From assembly GCF_000321225.1 (NCBI RefSeq), contig NW_004452136.1, positions 111,899 through 175,898 on the forward strand: a DNA stretch of 64,000 bases, in the 5' to 3' direction. Below, in pieces: positions 12,731-24,532 of this stretch; the first letter of the stretch is position 1, and every line of letters starts with the position of its first letter. The notes below the pieces were generated by a model. It searched no databases, had not been told where the DNA came from, and saw nothing but the letters and a program-made list of their open reading frames with translations. The stretch is from Odobenus rosmarus divergens (Eukaryota; Chordata; Mammalia; Carnivora; Odobenidae). The translations under genes were made by a program, and so were the position numbers.

Positions 12731-13216
12731 AAATTACTGAATCTTGAATTATGAACATTTCTCTTTATTTATCTTTAGCACATAAGTATACTGGAAGTGG
12801 ATATCCTGCTGTTATGTCACAAGGAAAGACTGATAATTCCCAAACCCTTACCTATATCTCCAAGCTCTAGACCTAATATATTCAACTGCATATATCTTTA
12901 CCTCCTTACATCCCACAGCTGTTTCAAACTCAATGTACCTGAATTGAATCCACCTCATATTATCCTCCTTCTACTGGACCTAGACTACGTCGCCAAATCT
13001 GATCCTCCATTTGCAATCTGTTCTGTAAATGCCGTCACCATCAACTCATTTATTTAAGTCAAATAATTATCCTTGATTCATCTTTTTCCATTATCTCTCA
13101 CATCTCTATTTGATTGCTACTTCTAAGTCAATTTGCTTTGATTATTGCAATACCACTTAACTACCTTGCCTCTAATATCTCTGCTTTTATACTTTCCACA
13201 CATTGTAACCAGAGTA

Positions 13217-13429
13217 ATTTTTTTTTTTAAGATTTTACTTATGTATTTGACAGAGAGAAAGAGAGAGAGTGAGAGAGAGCACAAGCAGGGGAAGTGGCAG
13301 GCAGAGGGAGAAGCAAGCTACCCACCAAGCAGAGAGCCAGAGGCCTATGCAGGGCTCCAACCCAGGAACCTGGGATCATGACCTGAGCCTAAGGCAGATG
13401 CTTAGCCCACCTAACCACCCAGGTGCCCC
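13217..13429 (-). mobile_element. Can-SINE (inverted) within L2
   Basis: Poly-T then AAGATTTTACTTATGTATTT at left, ACCACCCAGGTGCCCC at right. It interrupts the L2 at an AGTAAT target word present on both sides (AGTAATTTTT / AGTAATCTTT). The SINE is therefore younger than the L2. Confidence 0.93.
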
Positions 13430-13936
13430 AAGTAATCTTTCTTAACTTTACATCTGATTGTACATCTTCCCTGATCAACTTTTTTATGATTTCCATTGTC
13501 TCCAAGATAAAATATAAATGGCTCAGCACAATACAAAACAAACTTTCATGATTTTGAAGCTTTCCCATTGTTACAGCTTTGCCATATTATTGTCATGTAA
13601 AATGTTAAGTGCCTAGGATTATTTTAGTCTTCTAGGTCTGTTGTACATGTTTTTCTTTAAATGAAATAATCTTTACCTTGCTTATTTTTTCCCATCTTTG
13701 AAGATTTTAAGACTCAGCTCAAATACCATCTTTGAAAAACAAATGTTTATTCTCTCCAATTACCTCTCCTCCTACTAACACTTGTTTGATTAGGTATCTC
13801 TCCTATATGTTCCCAAAGCACTTCTATAATATCCTTTAACTCTTATTTCTCTATATGGCAGTCATTGATCTCCAGCATTAATCAATGACGTCTTTGATTG
13901 CAAGGAACCGTATCTTTTTCATATTTGCTTTTATTG

Positions 13937-13961
13937 CTAGTCATTCTAGTTGAATGACTAG
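13937..13961. repeat. Short perfect inverted repeat
   Basis: CTAGTCATTC, 5-nt spacer TAGTT, GAATGACTAG. It falls in the tail of the L2 and is most likely fortuitous. Confidence 0.6.
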
Positions 13962-13985
13962 AATGAATACATAAATAAATGTATC

Positions 13986-15090
13986 AAAGGGCAACGTTTT
14001 AAAAATCTGAATTCGAGTCAGACCTATAAATTAATCAAGGGGTGAACAATCAGAGGACACTGCTAATTTTAACACAAAACATGTATTAAGCACATTCTAT
14101 TGAATTAATCAGTGTGCATTTATACATGAAAACACAGAAGGGGTTAACCTTTATGGTGTGAAAATAAAGAGCATTTTTTAGTATCTTTTTGCAGACGATT
14201 AAGAAATAGGTGCACAAGTGGAAGAATCAATCCTAACAATAACCCAAACCTGATTTGCCTTTGAACTTCACCTCCACTTGTATGTTAATAGGCAATTCAT
14301 ACTTAGCATGAAGAGAAGAATTCTAGATCTTCTCTTAAAACTAGTAAATTCATTTCTTGATTTCTCCTAACTCAGGAAAGGGCACCATGACTCATTTAAT
14401 TGCTAAAGTAAAAGTGCTAGCAGTTTTACAGGTAACTAGTTTTCCTTTAACCCCCATATGCAATTTCAATAAACAATTGAATATAATTTACCATGTTGTG
14501 ACTGGACAGACAAAAAGATAAAATAATAAATCTAGTCTCAAGTTATTGAGTGCAGATGACATAATAAGGATTAAACCAGAGGAAGGTGCCAAGTGCTCTG
14601 TAAGTATAGAGGAAATCAAAGAATTGACATAATCAGATCCATGTGTAAATTGCTTTGGAAGGAATACAAGCTAGAGAATGTAAAATTAGTGAGGAGCTAA
14701 TCATAATTATTCAAGCATGAGAGTAAAATAATTAAATTAAAGAAGAAGGTCCTTTTCAATAGGTTGATGGGTAATGTCAAATTGAGACATTAGTCAATGC
14801 TAAGACTTGCAATGGTGAAGTAAAATACCAGTGTCCTTGAAGGTCTAGGTCGGGAGAATGAAAATCCTGAGCTGAGCAACTCAACTATTCTGATAATTAA
14901 AGCAACCTAAAATAAACAGAATGCTGTGATTCTGAGTCTTCAGGGAAAGGGCCCAGAAATTACCACTGAAGTCTCAGCTCTTCATGTTTCAGCACTTAAA
15001 AAGGCTTGTGGAAGGTGGTACACGGAAAAAAAGAAGAAGAATGCTCAACAGTTATGATTCAGGTCCCATGATAGGAAGAACAGAGGTTTT
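13986..15090. other. Unique sequence
   Basis: No gene or named repeat recognised. Confidence 0.4.
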
Positions 15091-15121
15091 ATATATGTGT
15101 GTGTGTATATATATATATACA
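15091..15121. repeat. (TG)n(TA)n microsatellite
   Basis: Run of ATATATGTGTGTGTG followed by TATATATATATATA. Confidence 0.85.
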
Positions 15122-16339
15122 TGCGTACTTACTGGGACATATATAAGGGATGTTTGAATTTGCAATGGATACAGTGTAAATATTCAAGAGGGAATGTATT
15201 CAAGCAAGTGCTAACTTTCTATGCTGGACTATGTTATTTGAGGAAAGATTACTATATTATGGAAAAAGTAAGATTCCAATTTCAAAGAATATGAGCACAG
15301 GTTAAATATTTAACTGCTCAACTTTACAAAACACAAATTCACTTCTTTTTTTTTTTAATTTCAATTCTGGCAGAATGCATTCCAACTTCTTGCAGTGCAT
15401 TGGATCCTTCCTTTGGAACTATTTTATGATACATTACAGCTATACATTTTTGCCAATTAACTGAGATTCCTGGTCGACAAAGTCAGCCAATATACAGCTT
15501 TTTGACTATGTGTTTGATAATATGCAGCTAGCAGTTTCTACAAAATGGAGTTATTTAGGTCTGTGAACATTTACATTGGCAGTTTTCAGAAATTATATCA
15601 TTGGTAATGGAACAGATTTTGCCCATACCATCTGTTATTGCTCAGACTTTAATTTCACAAATAAAATACTAGTTGATAAAATCATCAATGCTAAGACTGC
15701 TGAAAGGTATTTCTCCTCTAAACATTATGATTTATTTGTTTTCTCAACAATATGTTCTTGATTATCTCAGCTATAGAATAAGACACAATGTATTCTACTG
15801 CCATTTCCTTACTGAGCCTAATTTACCACTTGCCATCACTTAGCAAAAAGGATATAACCAGCAAATCAACCTAATCACTCACTAAGGAAATTTGCATCAT
15901 GGCAGCAGAAAGTAATGTCTTTCATTCCAATGATACAATAAGAAAGATAATTGTCATAAAACATACATAATGCAAGGAAAATGTACTCAGAATATTATTG
16001 GAAAAGACCCAGATTGTATCTCTGAGTTGCTGTCAAATTGATTTTTTGCTATTTAATATTATTCCTTGCTCATAATAACTCCTTTTATCATTATCAGCGT
16101 GATCAACTCTGCAGTTGATTTGATTCAATCACTAAGCCACACAAGGCAAGAGATTAATGGTTCCTTTTGCAGCCAGTGTATTACGTCCTTTCAACATGGC
16201 TCTGATTGTATAATCATCTTCTTAGTGTATAGAGTTAATACCCAGAGGTAGGATGGTAGATTTTTAGTGAATGCTTTAAGTACCACAGTTTATTTTGTCT
16301 ATTTATTGTATATTGTGAGCTGTAAACTATCATAGCCAA
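15122..16339. other. Unique sequence, candidate conserved noncoding stretch at 15350-15980
   Basis: No repeat family is recognisable over more than 1 kb. The part from 15350 to 15980 is less homopolymeric than its flanks and contains an octamer-like ATTTGCAT at 15890-15897. This is only weak support for constraint. The short open frames 15576-15761 and 16066-16251 have no domain. Confidence 0.3.
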
Positions 16340-16500
16340 TATAACTTGGATTTGAAATCAAATTGCTCTGCATACAAATCTTGATTCTATCACTAGTCAG
16401 AAGTTTATGAATCTTGGCGTCTTCATCTGTAAAATGGAGATAACAATCCCCATTTTTTAGAGATATTTTTTAGGATAAAGTGAAATAACATGTGAAGAGT
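16340..16500 (+). mobile_element. MIR SINE
   Basis: Contains the well-kept MIR core TCTTCATCTGTAAAATGGAG at 16419-16438, followed by 'ataacaatcccc'. Confidence 0.75.
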
Positions 16501-16524
16501 ATTTCTTGCTAAAAGGATTACCCC

Positions 16525-16825
16525 AGCATCATGATTAAGAACTTGGTCTCCATAGTCACCCTACTTGCCACAAGTTTTTTGTGTGCTTCGGCCAAAATCA
16601 GTTGATACCATTAATCATATGTCTGCTCATGTACAAAATGAAAATTATTCCTTCAATATTTATTGGGCACTCACAGTGCCTTCATGGAGTTTATATCCTA
16701 GTAGGGAAATAATAATGCCTAATATTTAGGGTTATTTTGAATATTAAAAGAAGTAATGCATATACAACACTTAGCCACTAATAATTATTTTATACAATTG
16801 TTGGCTATTGTCATTATTATATGGC
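16525..16825 (+). mobile_element. Second MIR with an L2-like patch
   Basis: Left part 'catgattaagaacttggtctcc' fits the MIR 5' end. A further core-like 'catgtacaaaatgaaaat' follows near 16630, and the 3' end at 16713-16825 (AATAATGCCTAATATTTAGG to 'ttggctattgtcattattat') fits MIR. A piece at 16646-16706 ('aatatttattgggcactcac', 'tcatggagtttatatcctagtaggga') looks like inverted L2, so the region may be a mosaic. Confidence 0.5.
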
Positions 16826-19319
16826 AAAAACCTTAAGAGTGTGAGAATTTAAGAGATAAAAGTAGTGGATGAGAATTAGTGAAAGAAGATGCTTTAGTGA
16901 GGGAGGGAAATAGAAGACAGAAGGAGACACGAGTGGATGGGTGGGGTGGGGTGTGACGGGTGATGTCGCTAATCAATTTGCCTACAGCAGAAGGTCTGTG
17001 TAAGAAAGCAGTGGGGAGAAAAGGTTTGAAAAATCGTGTGACTGCACTTTATGCAGGACATTGAGGAGGTTATGCTTTATTCTCTGGTCAACAGTGATTC
17101 ATGGTGCCTTCTGACGTGAGTAATATTATTCTGTGAAAAATAAACGGAGCGGCCAGTTAGATTTCATTGCCCCCTTCCTATAGAATGTGAAATTCTTTGG
17201 ACCCCGTCAAGGTCATATGATTTTAGGGGATCATATTTTAAAATACAAGGAATTAGTCCTATCACCATATTACATATTATAGATTTCTGGTCTTCTGAAA
17301 TATTCCTCTTAGAAGAAAATAGCCTTGAACAAAGTTAGACCCTTCCCACATAGTAAACTGTTGTTTACTTCTCCCAGTCTCTTTTATCTTATCTGAAAAT
17401 ATAGAGCTGGAGCTTCAAAGTCATTAGGAATAGCGAGTCTGTCCTACACTTGAATATCCTTCATATGAAGTGCACTCCAGAGGAAGAATTTAATGATTAT
17501 AGTAACAGACTGATGCTCTCAACACCCTGAAATTCTGCCATGAAGGTCATTCCACAAGGAGTTCCTAGAAGCAGCGGCTCACAGCTCTGCTCAAAACTCA
17601 GAGTGAGCTCCTCAATAGGTTACTTCCAGAGGTGAAGCTGATCCTCAGTCTTGTTTCCTTGTCAGGCAAACATCTCCTTAGTTTTATTTTGAATTTAGGA
17701 CTGTTGCAAACAACAAAAGAGAGAAGTTTAGATATAAACAATTTCTTCTTCCTGGAGGAAATACACCAAGGTTGCCTTACTGAGGTAGACACCAGATTTC
17801 TGATTTCAACCTAGCAACTAATTTGGGAAGTCAAATGCTCTCACCTCAGTAAGTCACATCTTTTTCTCTCCTGAGTAAGTACAAAAAAGCATACTAACTG
17901 CTAAAGACGTAGACACAGGATCAGTGACTGTGTTGTAAACAAATGTGCTCTTCCAAGCTTCACTGAAGATATTGCTATAATACTCTTATATTTTATATTT
18001 TCTTCTCAGAGTACAAAGGAGAGATTAGTTGCCCTGTGGTATATTTTTAAATCTTTCTAATAATAATGTTCTTAACCATCATCTAACTCAGTTAAGTAGA
18101 AGAACTATTCCCTTAATGCAAAGAGATTAAAAAGAAATATGAGCATATTGGGAGAAAAAGAATAGCAGACAAAATTAATCAGGAGAGACTAAACTTTACT
18201 GGAAAGATTAGAACACTATCCCAAGGTAGGCTGTGAATGACCTGAGGACATAAGAGCAAATATATCAAGAAAAATAAATCTTCCTAAACCCTGCCAATGT
18301 CAGTAACACTAAATTAATACCTACAAGTAAATGTGCAGCTTTATAGTTTAATTCTGACTCGAAATGTTTGGATTTGTGAAGAACATACCCAAGCCCGCCA
18401 TAAAGCAATCGTTACATACTAGATACATAAGCTTCCAAAAAGTGGAATCGTCCCCTGTTTCTTCTCCTGTAATTCTACTCTTCAACTTATATTTCAGCCT
18501 AAGTCATTACAGTTAGGCTCACAGAACTGGCTGGTCATGAAAGTGGTAAGCTTAGGAGAAAATTTAACAAAGAAAATAATTCCATTTTCCTTCCAAAATA
18601 TTATCTAGGTGATTTAGAAGGATATAGGAATCCATGTGTTAAAGCAGGAAATAGCCAAAATCAAATTTCTTTCCCATAATTGTATACTAAAAATAGCAAG
18701 CAAATGTTTTATAATTTTAAAAAAAACCTTGACTGAGTTAATACAAAAATATGAATTTTGACTTTCAAAAATGTATAATATTTTTGAAGATGTTAAATGG
18801 AATTTGAGGGTATATTTGGAGATCTGACAGAAACTACGTAATACCAAAAGCTTCCCTGCAAAGGGTGAATACAGCTGATTCAGTTCTTTAAGTGAGATGT
18901 CTGGATTTTGATCCCAGGAACACTATGTACATTCACAATTCTTTTATATTTACTTCTATCTATTTGTTTTATAATCACTAAATAGCACCAAACCAGTTAT
19001 TACTGAACATTACTAATATGAGTATTTTTAGTAAATATTTTAGCATTTTGCACACCCATGTATTTACTGTAATCCTATCCTTCCTAGTCACTCCATCATT
19101 AAAATAAAAGAATGTAATCTCAGAATTTCCTGGACAGACTTCAACAACAAGGATACATTATTAATAAAGTAAAAATGAGCTTACACATTTGTTTTTAGAG
19201 CCATTACCTGCTGGTCTTTAAGACTAATTATTTCTTTTGGCCTTTAAGCAGTGCTTGTTAACATTCAGGATGTCTGTTAACACATGTAAACATCTGCTTT
19301 TCATAAGACTGGAGTCTGT
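16826..19319. other. Unique sequence
   Basis: About 2.5 kb without a recognised gene or repeat. Antiparallel small frames at 17598-17814 are shadows of each other. No exon with credible splice sites and codon bias was seen. Confidence 0.4.
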
Positions 19320-19530
19320 ATATTAATGAGTTAACCAACTAGACTTCAATTCAAATGAGATCATCTCTGTGTGATCTTCACCAAATTATTTTAACCTCCA
19401 AGAAATTCAGTTTCCTTATCTATAAAATGGAGAGATTGATACTGATCTATTCGGGAAGATCTGAGTATTTAATGGAAGTAATAAGTATGAAAAACTATTA
19501 TATCCCCTGCTAAATAATAGGTATTTAACA
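19320..19530 (+). mobile_element. MIR SINE
   Basis: Core 'cagtttccttatctataaaa' followed by TGGAGAGATTGATACTGATC, and a 3' end 'ctgctaaataataggtattt' typical of MIR. Confidence 0.75.
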
Positions 19531-20029
19531 AACACATATATGTTTTCAGGAAATTACTTTTGTATCTCTGTATCATTGTAGTTATGATCAACTTCCTTTA
19601 TTAGTAGTGTATAGGAAGACATTTCTAGTTCTGGTAGACCATGTCCATCAAAGTTTACCCATTGATTCAGTTTTATCTTTGTCATATTTTATCAAACATT
19701 CTATCTACAGAGGTTTATGTAAAAGCAGATTATATTTTACTTAAGTAATATAAAATCATATATTACTCAAGAGAGGAGAAAAATATTTTCTATAGCCAAT
19801 AATAAAGTTTTTAATTAAATAAAATTTCTTTTTAGTCAAAACTTACAGTATAATTCTAGGCTCCCAATTTTAAAATATCTACCTTTGTACAAATACAAAT
19901 ATTTGTATTGCTGTTAAATGAGCTCTACTGGTGTCTTTAGATAATATTATGTTCAGAGCTTACATTGTAAGTTCTGATTAAGCAAAAAAATCACTAAGAA
20001 TATTTCTTATTTATTTTTTTAATAACTTA

Positions 20030-20280
20030 CCTTGGGAGGCAGTTGGCATAGAGAATAAGAACATAACTTCTGGGTCAAGACTTCCTGGTTTGAATACTGG
20101 TATGACCAATGACTAATTTGATATTCCTGAGTAATTACTCAATGTCCACCTTCCTTAATTTTGTCTGTTTAAAATAAGGATATTAATAGCACTACTTCAT
20201 GAAATTATTTGAAGATTAAATGAGTTAAAATATATCATGATAGTAAGCAAAACATATATGCTAGCTACTATCATTGTAGT
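20030..20280 (+). mobile_element. MIR SINE, near full length
   Basis: Runs from the left part 'ggcagttggcatagagaata' through 'tcctggtttgaatactgg' to 'gaagattaaatgagtt' and 'tgctagctactatcattgt' at the right, in MIR order. Confidence 0.75.
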
Positions 20281-22250
20281 GCTTCAGTGTCTAAAAGTGT
20301 AAAAGAATCTTTTGAGAAGTTTCCAGCCTCTGTCACGTAAATTTATCCTGACGACTTTCACCCCTTAATTAGGAAAAATTGTATACTTACACTGTTACTT
20401 AAAATATATATATAACTAAATAGCAATAGCATTTTACCAAAGGCTATCCAAGGGCATATCTTGAGGGTTTTTTTTTTTTAATATTGATAAAAAGATTTTT
20501 GTTTCAATGAACACAAGTTAATAGATTTGGAATTTTGTTAATTAAAACTCACTTCTGGCAACCAATTGTGTCTTCTAAAGGATTAAGATTAAATGATGCA
20601 AGACTTCTGGCTTCTATCTTGGATAGAAAAGCTAGAAAAACTGTCACATCTAATCTACCAACAAGAACAAGTTAGATGATATACTAAATCATGAATCCAG
20701 AAAGCAGGAGTCACAGAATAACCAAGACTAGAATTGAAAGAAAGAATAAAGTTTCAAAGGAGATATGGGATATTTAGTATTAACTACTCTGTGGCAATAG
20801 GGAAAAGACAAAGATCTCCATACAAGTGGATAGGAAGAATTCAGCAATTCTTTTATTGAATTACAAAAGGCCAAGTGTGAAATAGTATGAGGGTATAAAA
20901 TCTCAAAATGTTGTAGACACAAATGGAGTTTGCACTCACTCACATGCTCTTTTCCATAGAACACACTGGGTGGTCACAAAGACTCACAATGCAGTATACT
21001 AGATAATGCTTTTCTTGGTGATGCAGAGCTGGATGAGTGGAGGGAAGACTGCTACTCTACCTAGTATCTACTCCACTAAAGAACAAAATATTAAGTTACC
21101 AGCAAAGGGAAGAGCAACAAATGCTTTTGCCTAAAACACATATGCAGATGCATTGCGTCCAAAAGAAAAAAAAGACCCTTCACTCCTGGAGAAGGAGCAG
21201 GAAACTCTCCTGGGCCCAGACCACTGGGGATCTCTTGCTGCCGTCCTATGTGTTGACCTGAGACCAGCCCAAAAAAGTCCTCATTACACTATATCCAATG
21301 TTTGTACATCAAAAGGATCCAGAAATATTCAGTCTCTGATGAATTTCCTTTTCCAACTTCAGGCCGTTGAAGAACTGTAGAGGGAGGTTGTGCCTTTTTT
21401 TCTTCTGTTGAAATCTCTAGCCTACCAGTTATCCACTAGTTGAAAAGTCTAAATGTCAGCAGTATGTACTATGCTCACTCCCACTAACATTAGAGAGAAT
21501 ACTAGCAATAGGATCAATTATAAGCCTACAAATTAAAAAGGTACCTGAGAGCTATAAGTAAGTATTCAGACACATCCATGCTTCTCCTTTGCATTTGCCA
21601 TGCACATTTTTTCTTAAAATGTATCATTGTTTTGTAATAAATTAATTCCAAGGAGTGAAATTTTAAGAACATTATTAACTCTATGGCCATTAGCAATATA
21701 TAAATGTACTAACTTCATAGCAAATTCACTAGGATCTAGTGCTCAAAAAAGTCAAATATTTTTCAAGTCTATAAATATAACTGTGAAGAGTTTTTGTGGA
21801 AAATAATCTAGAGTACTTATTGAAAATTAAGTTTTGTGAAGTTTTAAGGGGGAAATGCCAAAATAAATTCACAGTAAACCAGGAACCTTAGACTACACTC
21901 TCTCTTTCTATAATGTAACACTCCCTTACAAACATTATCAATACTTTCAACACTTACTAATCAATCATATCAAGTTGACAAAGCCCTAACTTTAGTTAAG
22001 CTCAGCAATCTACTCTCGAGAAGTTATCTTATCACCTGAAAACATCTCAAAGCAGCATTAAATGCTCTCTTTAAACTCATGACCATTAGTCTCATGTTGG
22101 TGTTCAACACTAATAAATTATAGCATCAAATTTCCCTAATAAATTTGGTTTAATATTTTCCATTCCCCAAACCACTTCTCAGTAGAATCTCAGTTCTGTT
22201 TTCTGATGATAGTATCATCTCTGAGGATAGACAAATCTAGATGATATTGG
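20281..22250. other. Unique or unassigned old repeat
   Basis: AT-rich from 20281. The piece 20580-21420 has a mixed purine-rich character that could be an old L1 5' region, but I could not match it to a family. Frames 21037-21261 and 21153-21380 overlap in different phases and show no domain. Confidence 0.3.
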
Positions 22251-22640
22251 AGGATCATTCCCTTCCCCTTTGGGCAGCTCAACAGGGAGATTTCTCAGCC
22301 CAAACAGCAAAGAAGACCTCTGGCTGATGTCAGCATTCCTGGCAGGCCAGGGTTTTGCCATAGCCTGGTATGTAAAACGTGGACCAGCTCCCCAGTAATC
22401 TTCAAGTTCCTTGAAATATTTCTTGTTACTTAGAAGAGATACAGGTTCTGTAGTCCAGCTTAGGCTAACTGGTTAGTATATAATACAGTGTGGGACGGCT
22501 TGTTCACGCTGCCACAGGTCCATCTGCAGCCCACACAGCCTCCTCCCTGCGGTAACCTTGGTCTCACTGGGTATGGGTCTACTTTGCCCAGGTTGTGCTG
22601 TGGAATAATGAGATTTCTGGGGGTTGAGTACACTCTAACA
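22251..22640. other. GC-richer unassigned segment
   Basis: About 390 bp visibly richer in G+C than its surroundings, with several CpG-containing words around 22490-22555. It contains a TATATAATA at 22477-22485. It may be a diverged LTR or a transcript-derived piece; no boundary, TSD or tail supports either. Confidence 0.3.
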
Positions 22641-22839
22641 TGTTTCTGCTTATAAGATTTCCCCCTATAAAGGTAAAATTATATCTGCTTTTTAAGGCAA
22701 TGTGTTCATGATGCTCTTGAGTGACACTGAGACATTGGTGAGAAACTAGAAACAATCTTTTGGAAACTAACTTGTCTTTTCTCCACTAAATCTGCCAAAG
22801 GAGACAGTTTAGCCACATGCTTAAGAAAGGTTTTTCTGG

Positions 22840-23048
22840 GGCGCCTGGGTGGCTCAGTTGGTTAAGCGTCTGCCTTCGGCTCAGGTTATGATCCCAGGGT
22901 CCCTGGATCGAGCCCCACGTAGGGCTCCCTGCTCAGCGGGGAGTCTGCTTCTCCCTCTCCCTCTGCTCCTCTCTGCTGCTTGTGTGTGTGCTCTCTCTCT
23001 CTCTCTCTCTCAGATAAATAGATAAAATCTTAAAAAAAAAAAAGAGAG
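22840..23048 (+). mobile_element. Can-SINE
   Basis: Well preserved: GGCGCCTGGGTGGCTCAGTT head, TGTGTGTGTG and (CT)n near 22980-23011, poly-A from 23031. Flanking repeats differ at one base (AGGTTTTTCTGG 22828-22839; AGGATTTTCTGG 23049-23060). Confidence 0.95.
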
Positions 23049-23069
23049 AGGATTTTCTGGAGAACACCT

Positions 23070-23260
23070 GAAGGAGTTTGAATCCCAGCTCCCAGTCATC
23101 AGCTATATGACCTTGAGCAAATTATTTTTCTTTTCCAGTTTTTTTGTCTGTAAAATAGGAATAATAGAACTCTATGGGGTTGTAGGGAGGATTCAATTAA
23201 TATAGGTATACTACTTAAAACAGGCTCTGACATATAATAAACCAGTATTAGTATTTGTTC
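23070..23260 (+). mobile_element. MIR SINE
   Basis: 'gagtttgaatcccagctccc', then 'atgaccttgagcaaatta', 'gtctgtaaaataggaataat' and 'gggaggattcaattaa' appear in MIR order. Directly downstream of the Can-SINE. Confidence 0.8.
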
Positions 23261-23591
23261 AGTGAATGATGCCTATCTGTAACTAAAACAACATTCTCTG
23301 TGTTTCCTGCTAATACAATGGAGGATGCAAGAGTGGTCTTCTCAAAGGCCAAATCCATCTGTTGATTCTGGATCAGATCCTATTTAATTTATAAAAAAAT
23401 TCATTCTTGCATGCATTTTCTCTTTATGCTATCATCAACTTTTCTAACTCTTCTGGATCATTCTGACTGGCATGAAAATAATCTTTATTATTTTTCAAAT
23501 TAATAAAAGTGTTTCCCTACCCTTTATCTTCTCCATGTAGCAACTCAATTATCTTCCCTCCTCGATGATAAATTCATAGAAAGAGGTTAGC

Positions 23592-24134
23592 TGTGGTAGA
23601 TTATATATTCTAAAAATGTCTCTAGCAATATTTCTAGTTCCACTCTAAAATGTTACTGGACCCATCAAGAGATGGCTTTGTCTTCCCTCTCCTCGAACTC
23701 AGAGAGATTTTGTTATTATTCTATAAATAGAATGTAAGAAGTGATGTTACTCCAGGCATAGGTAATAAAAGATAATATGCTTTCACATGACTCTCTCAGG
23801 ATATTTACCTCTGTGGTCTAGCTATCCTATAATGAAGAAGCCCCAGCCATATGGAGATGTCAAGTTTAGGGGCTCTGTTCAATAGTTCCAACTAAAGTCA
23901 GCCTCCAACCAGCTTCATCCTCCAAACATGTGAGTGAGCAAGCCTCCAGACAATTTTAGCCCCAAACCTTTGAATCTTCCAGTTTGAGGTCCCACATATT
24001 ATGGAGCAGAGACAATCTATTCCTGTGATGATCTGTTCAAATTCTCGACCCACAAAATCCATAAGTACAATAAGTAATTGTTTTATGCCACTGAGTTGCA
24101 GGGTAATTTGTTATGTAGCCATAATAACTGAAGC
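23592..24134 (+). mobile_element. MaLR-like LTR
   Basis: Starts TGTGGTAGATTATATATTCT and ends near ACTGAAGCA. The 3' part 'cccacaaaatccataagta', 'ttttatgccactgagttgca' and 'gtaatttgttatgtagcc' is the recurrent end of MaLR/MLT LTRs. Subfamily unassigned. Confidence 0.55.
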
Positions 24135-24321
24135 ATTTGTTTATAATAATTAAACTGACTACCTCAGGACTCAGCAATTTTCATAAGGAAATGCCAAATT
24201 GCTGCAGATATGGAAATTATAAGAGAAAAGTTAAAATAAATGAAGACATCGTTCTGAAATCCACCTAACAGAATTTCTAGGAAAATGTTATGAAAAAATA
24301 CAATTAAGAAATAATAAATCA

Positions 24322-24516
24322 GGGGTGCCTGGGTGGCTCAGTCATTAAGCGTCTGCCTTCGGCTCAGGTCATGATCCCAGGGTCCTGGGATCAAGCCCCG
24401 CATCGGGCTCCCTGCTCTGCAGGAAGCCTGCTTCTCCCTCTCCCACTCCCCCTGCTTGTGTTCCCTCTCTCGCTGTGTCTCTCTGTCAAATAAACAAATA
24501 AAATCTTTAAAAAAAA
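24322..24516 (+). mobile_element. Can-SINE with 16-bp perfect TSD
   Basis: Head GGGGTGCCTGGGTGGCTCAG. The 3' part is of the 'cccactccccctgcttgtgt' subtype with CTCGCTGTGTCTCTCTGTC and an A tail. Perfect direct repeats AAGAAATAATAAATCA at 24306-24321 and 24517-24532 suggest a fairly recent insertion. Confidence 0.97.
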
Positions 24517-24532
24517 AAGAAATAATAAATCA

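Larger units (their letters stand above)
12790..13985 (+). mobile_element. L2 LINE, long 3' fragment (split by a SINE)
   Basis: The two halves 12790-13216 and 13430-13985 join into one pyrimidine-rich L2 3' region. Phrases in the expected order: CAACTGCATA/ACTCAATGTACCTGAA early, 'ttattgcaatacca', 'aaccagagtaatct' across the SINE junction, 'aagactcagctcaaatacc', and the terminal 'gaatgaatac ataaataaat'. The open frame 12797-13057 lies in it and is a relic at best. The L2 call is from family pattern recognition. Confidence 0.7.

Noticed and set aside
13937..13961. Hairpin as an RNA gene or terminator
   Set aside because: Ten-base stem in an L2 tail in mammalian DNA; no precursor-like structure or context.
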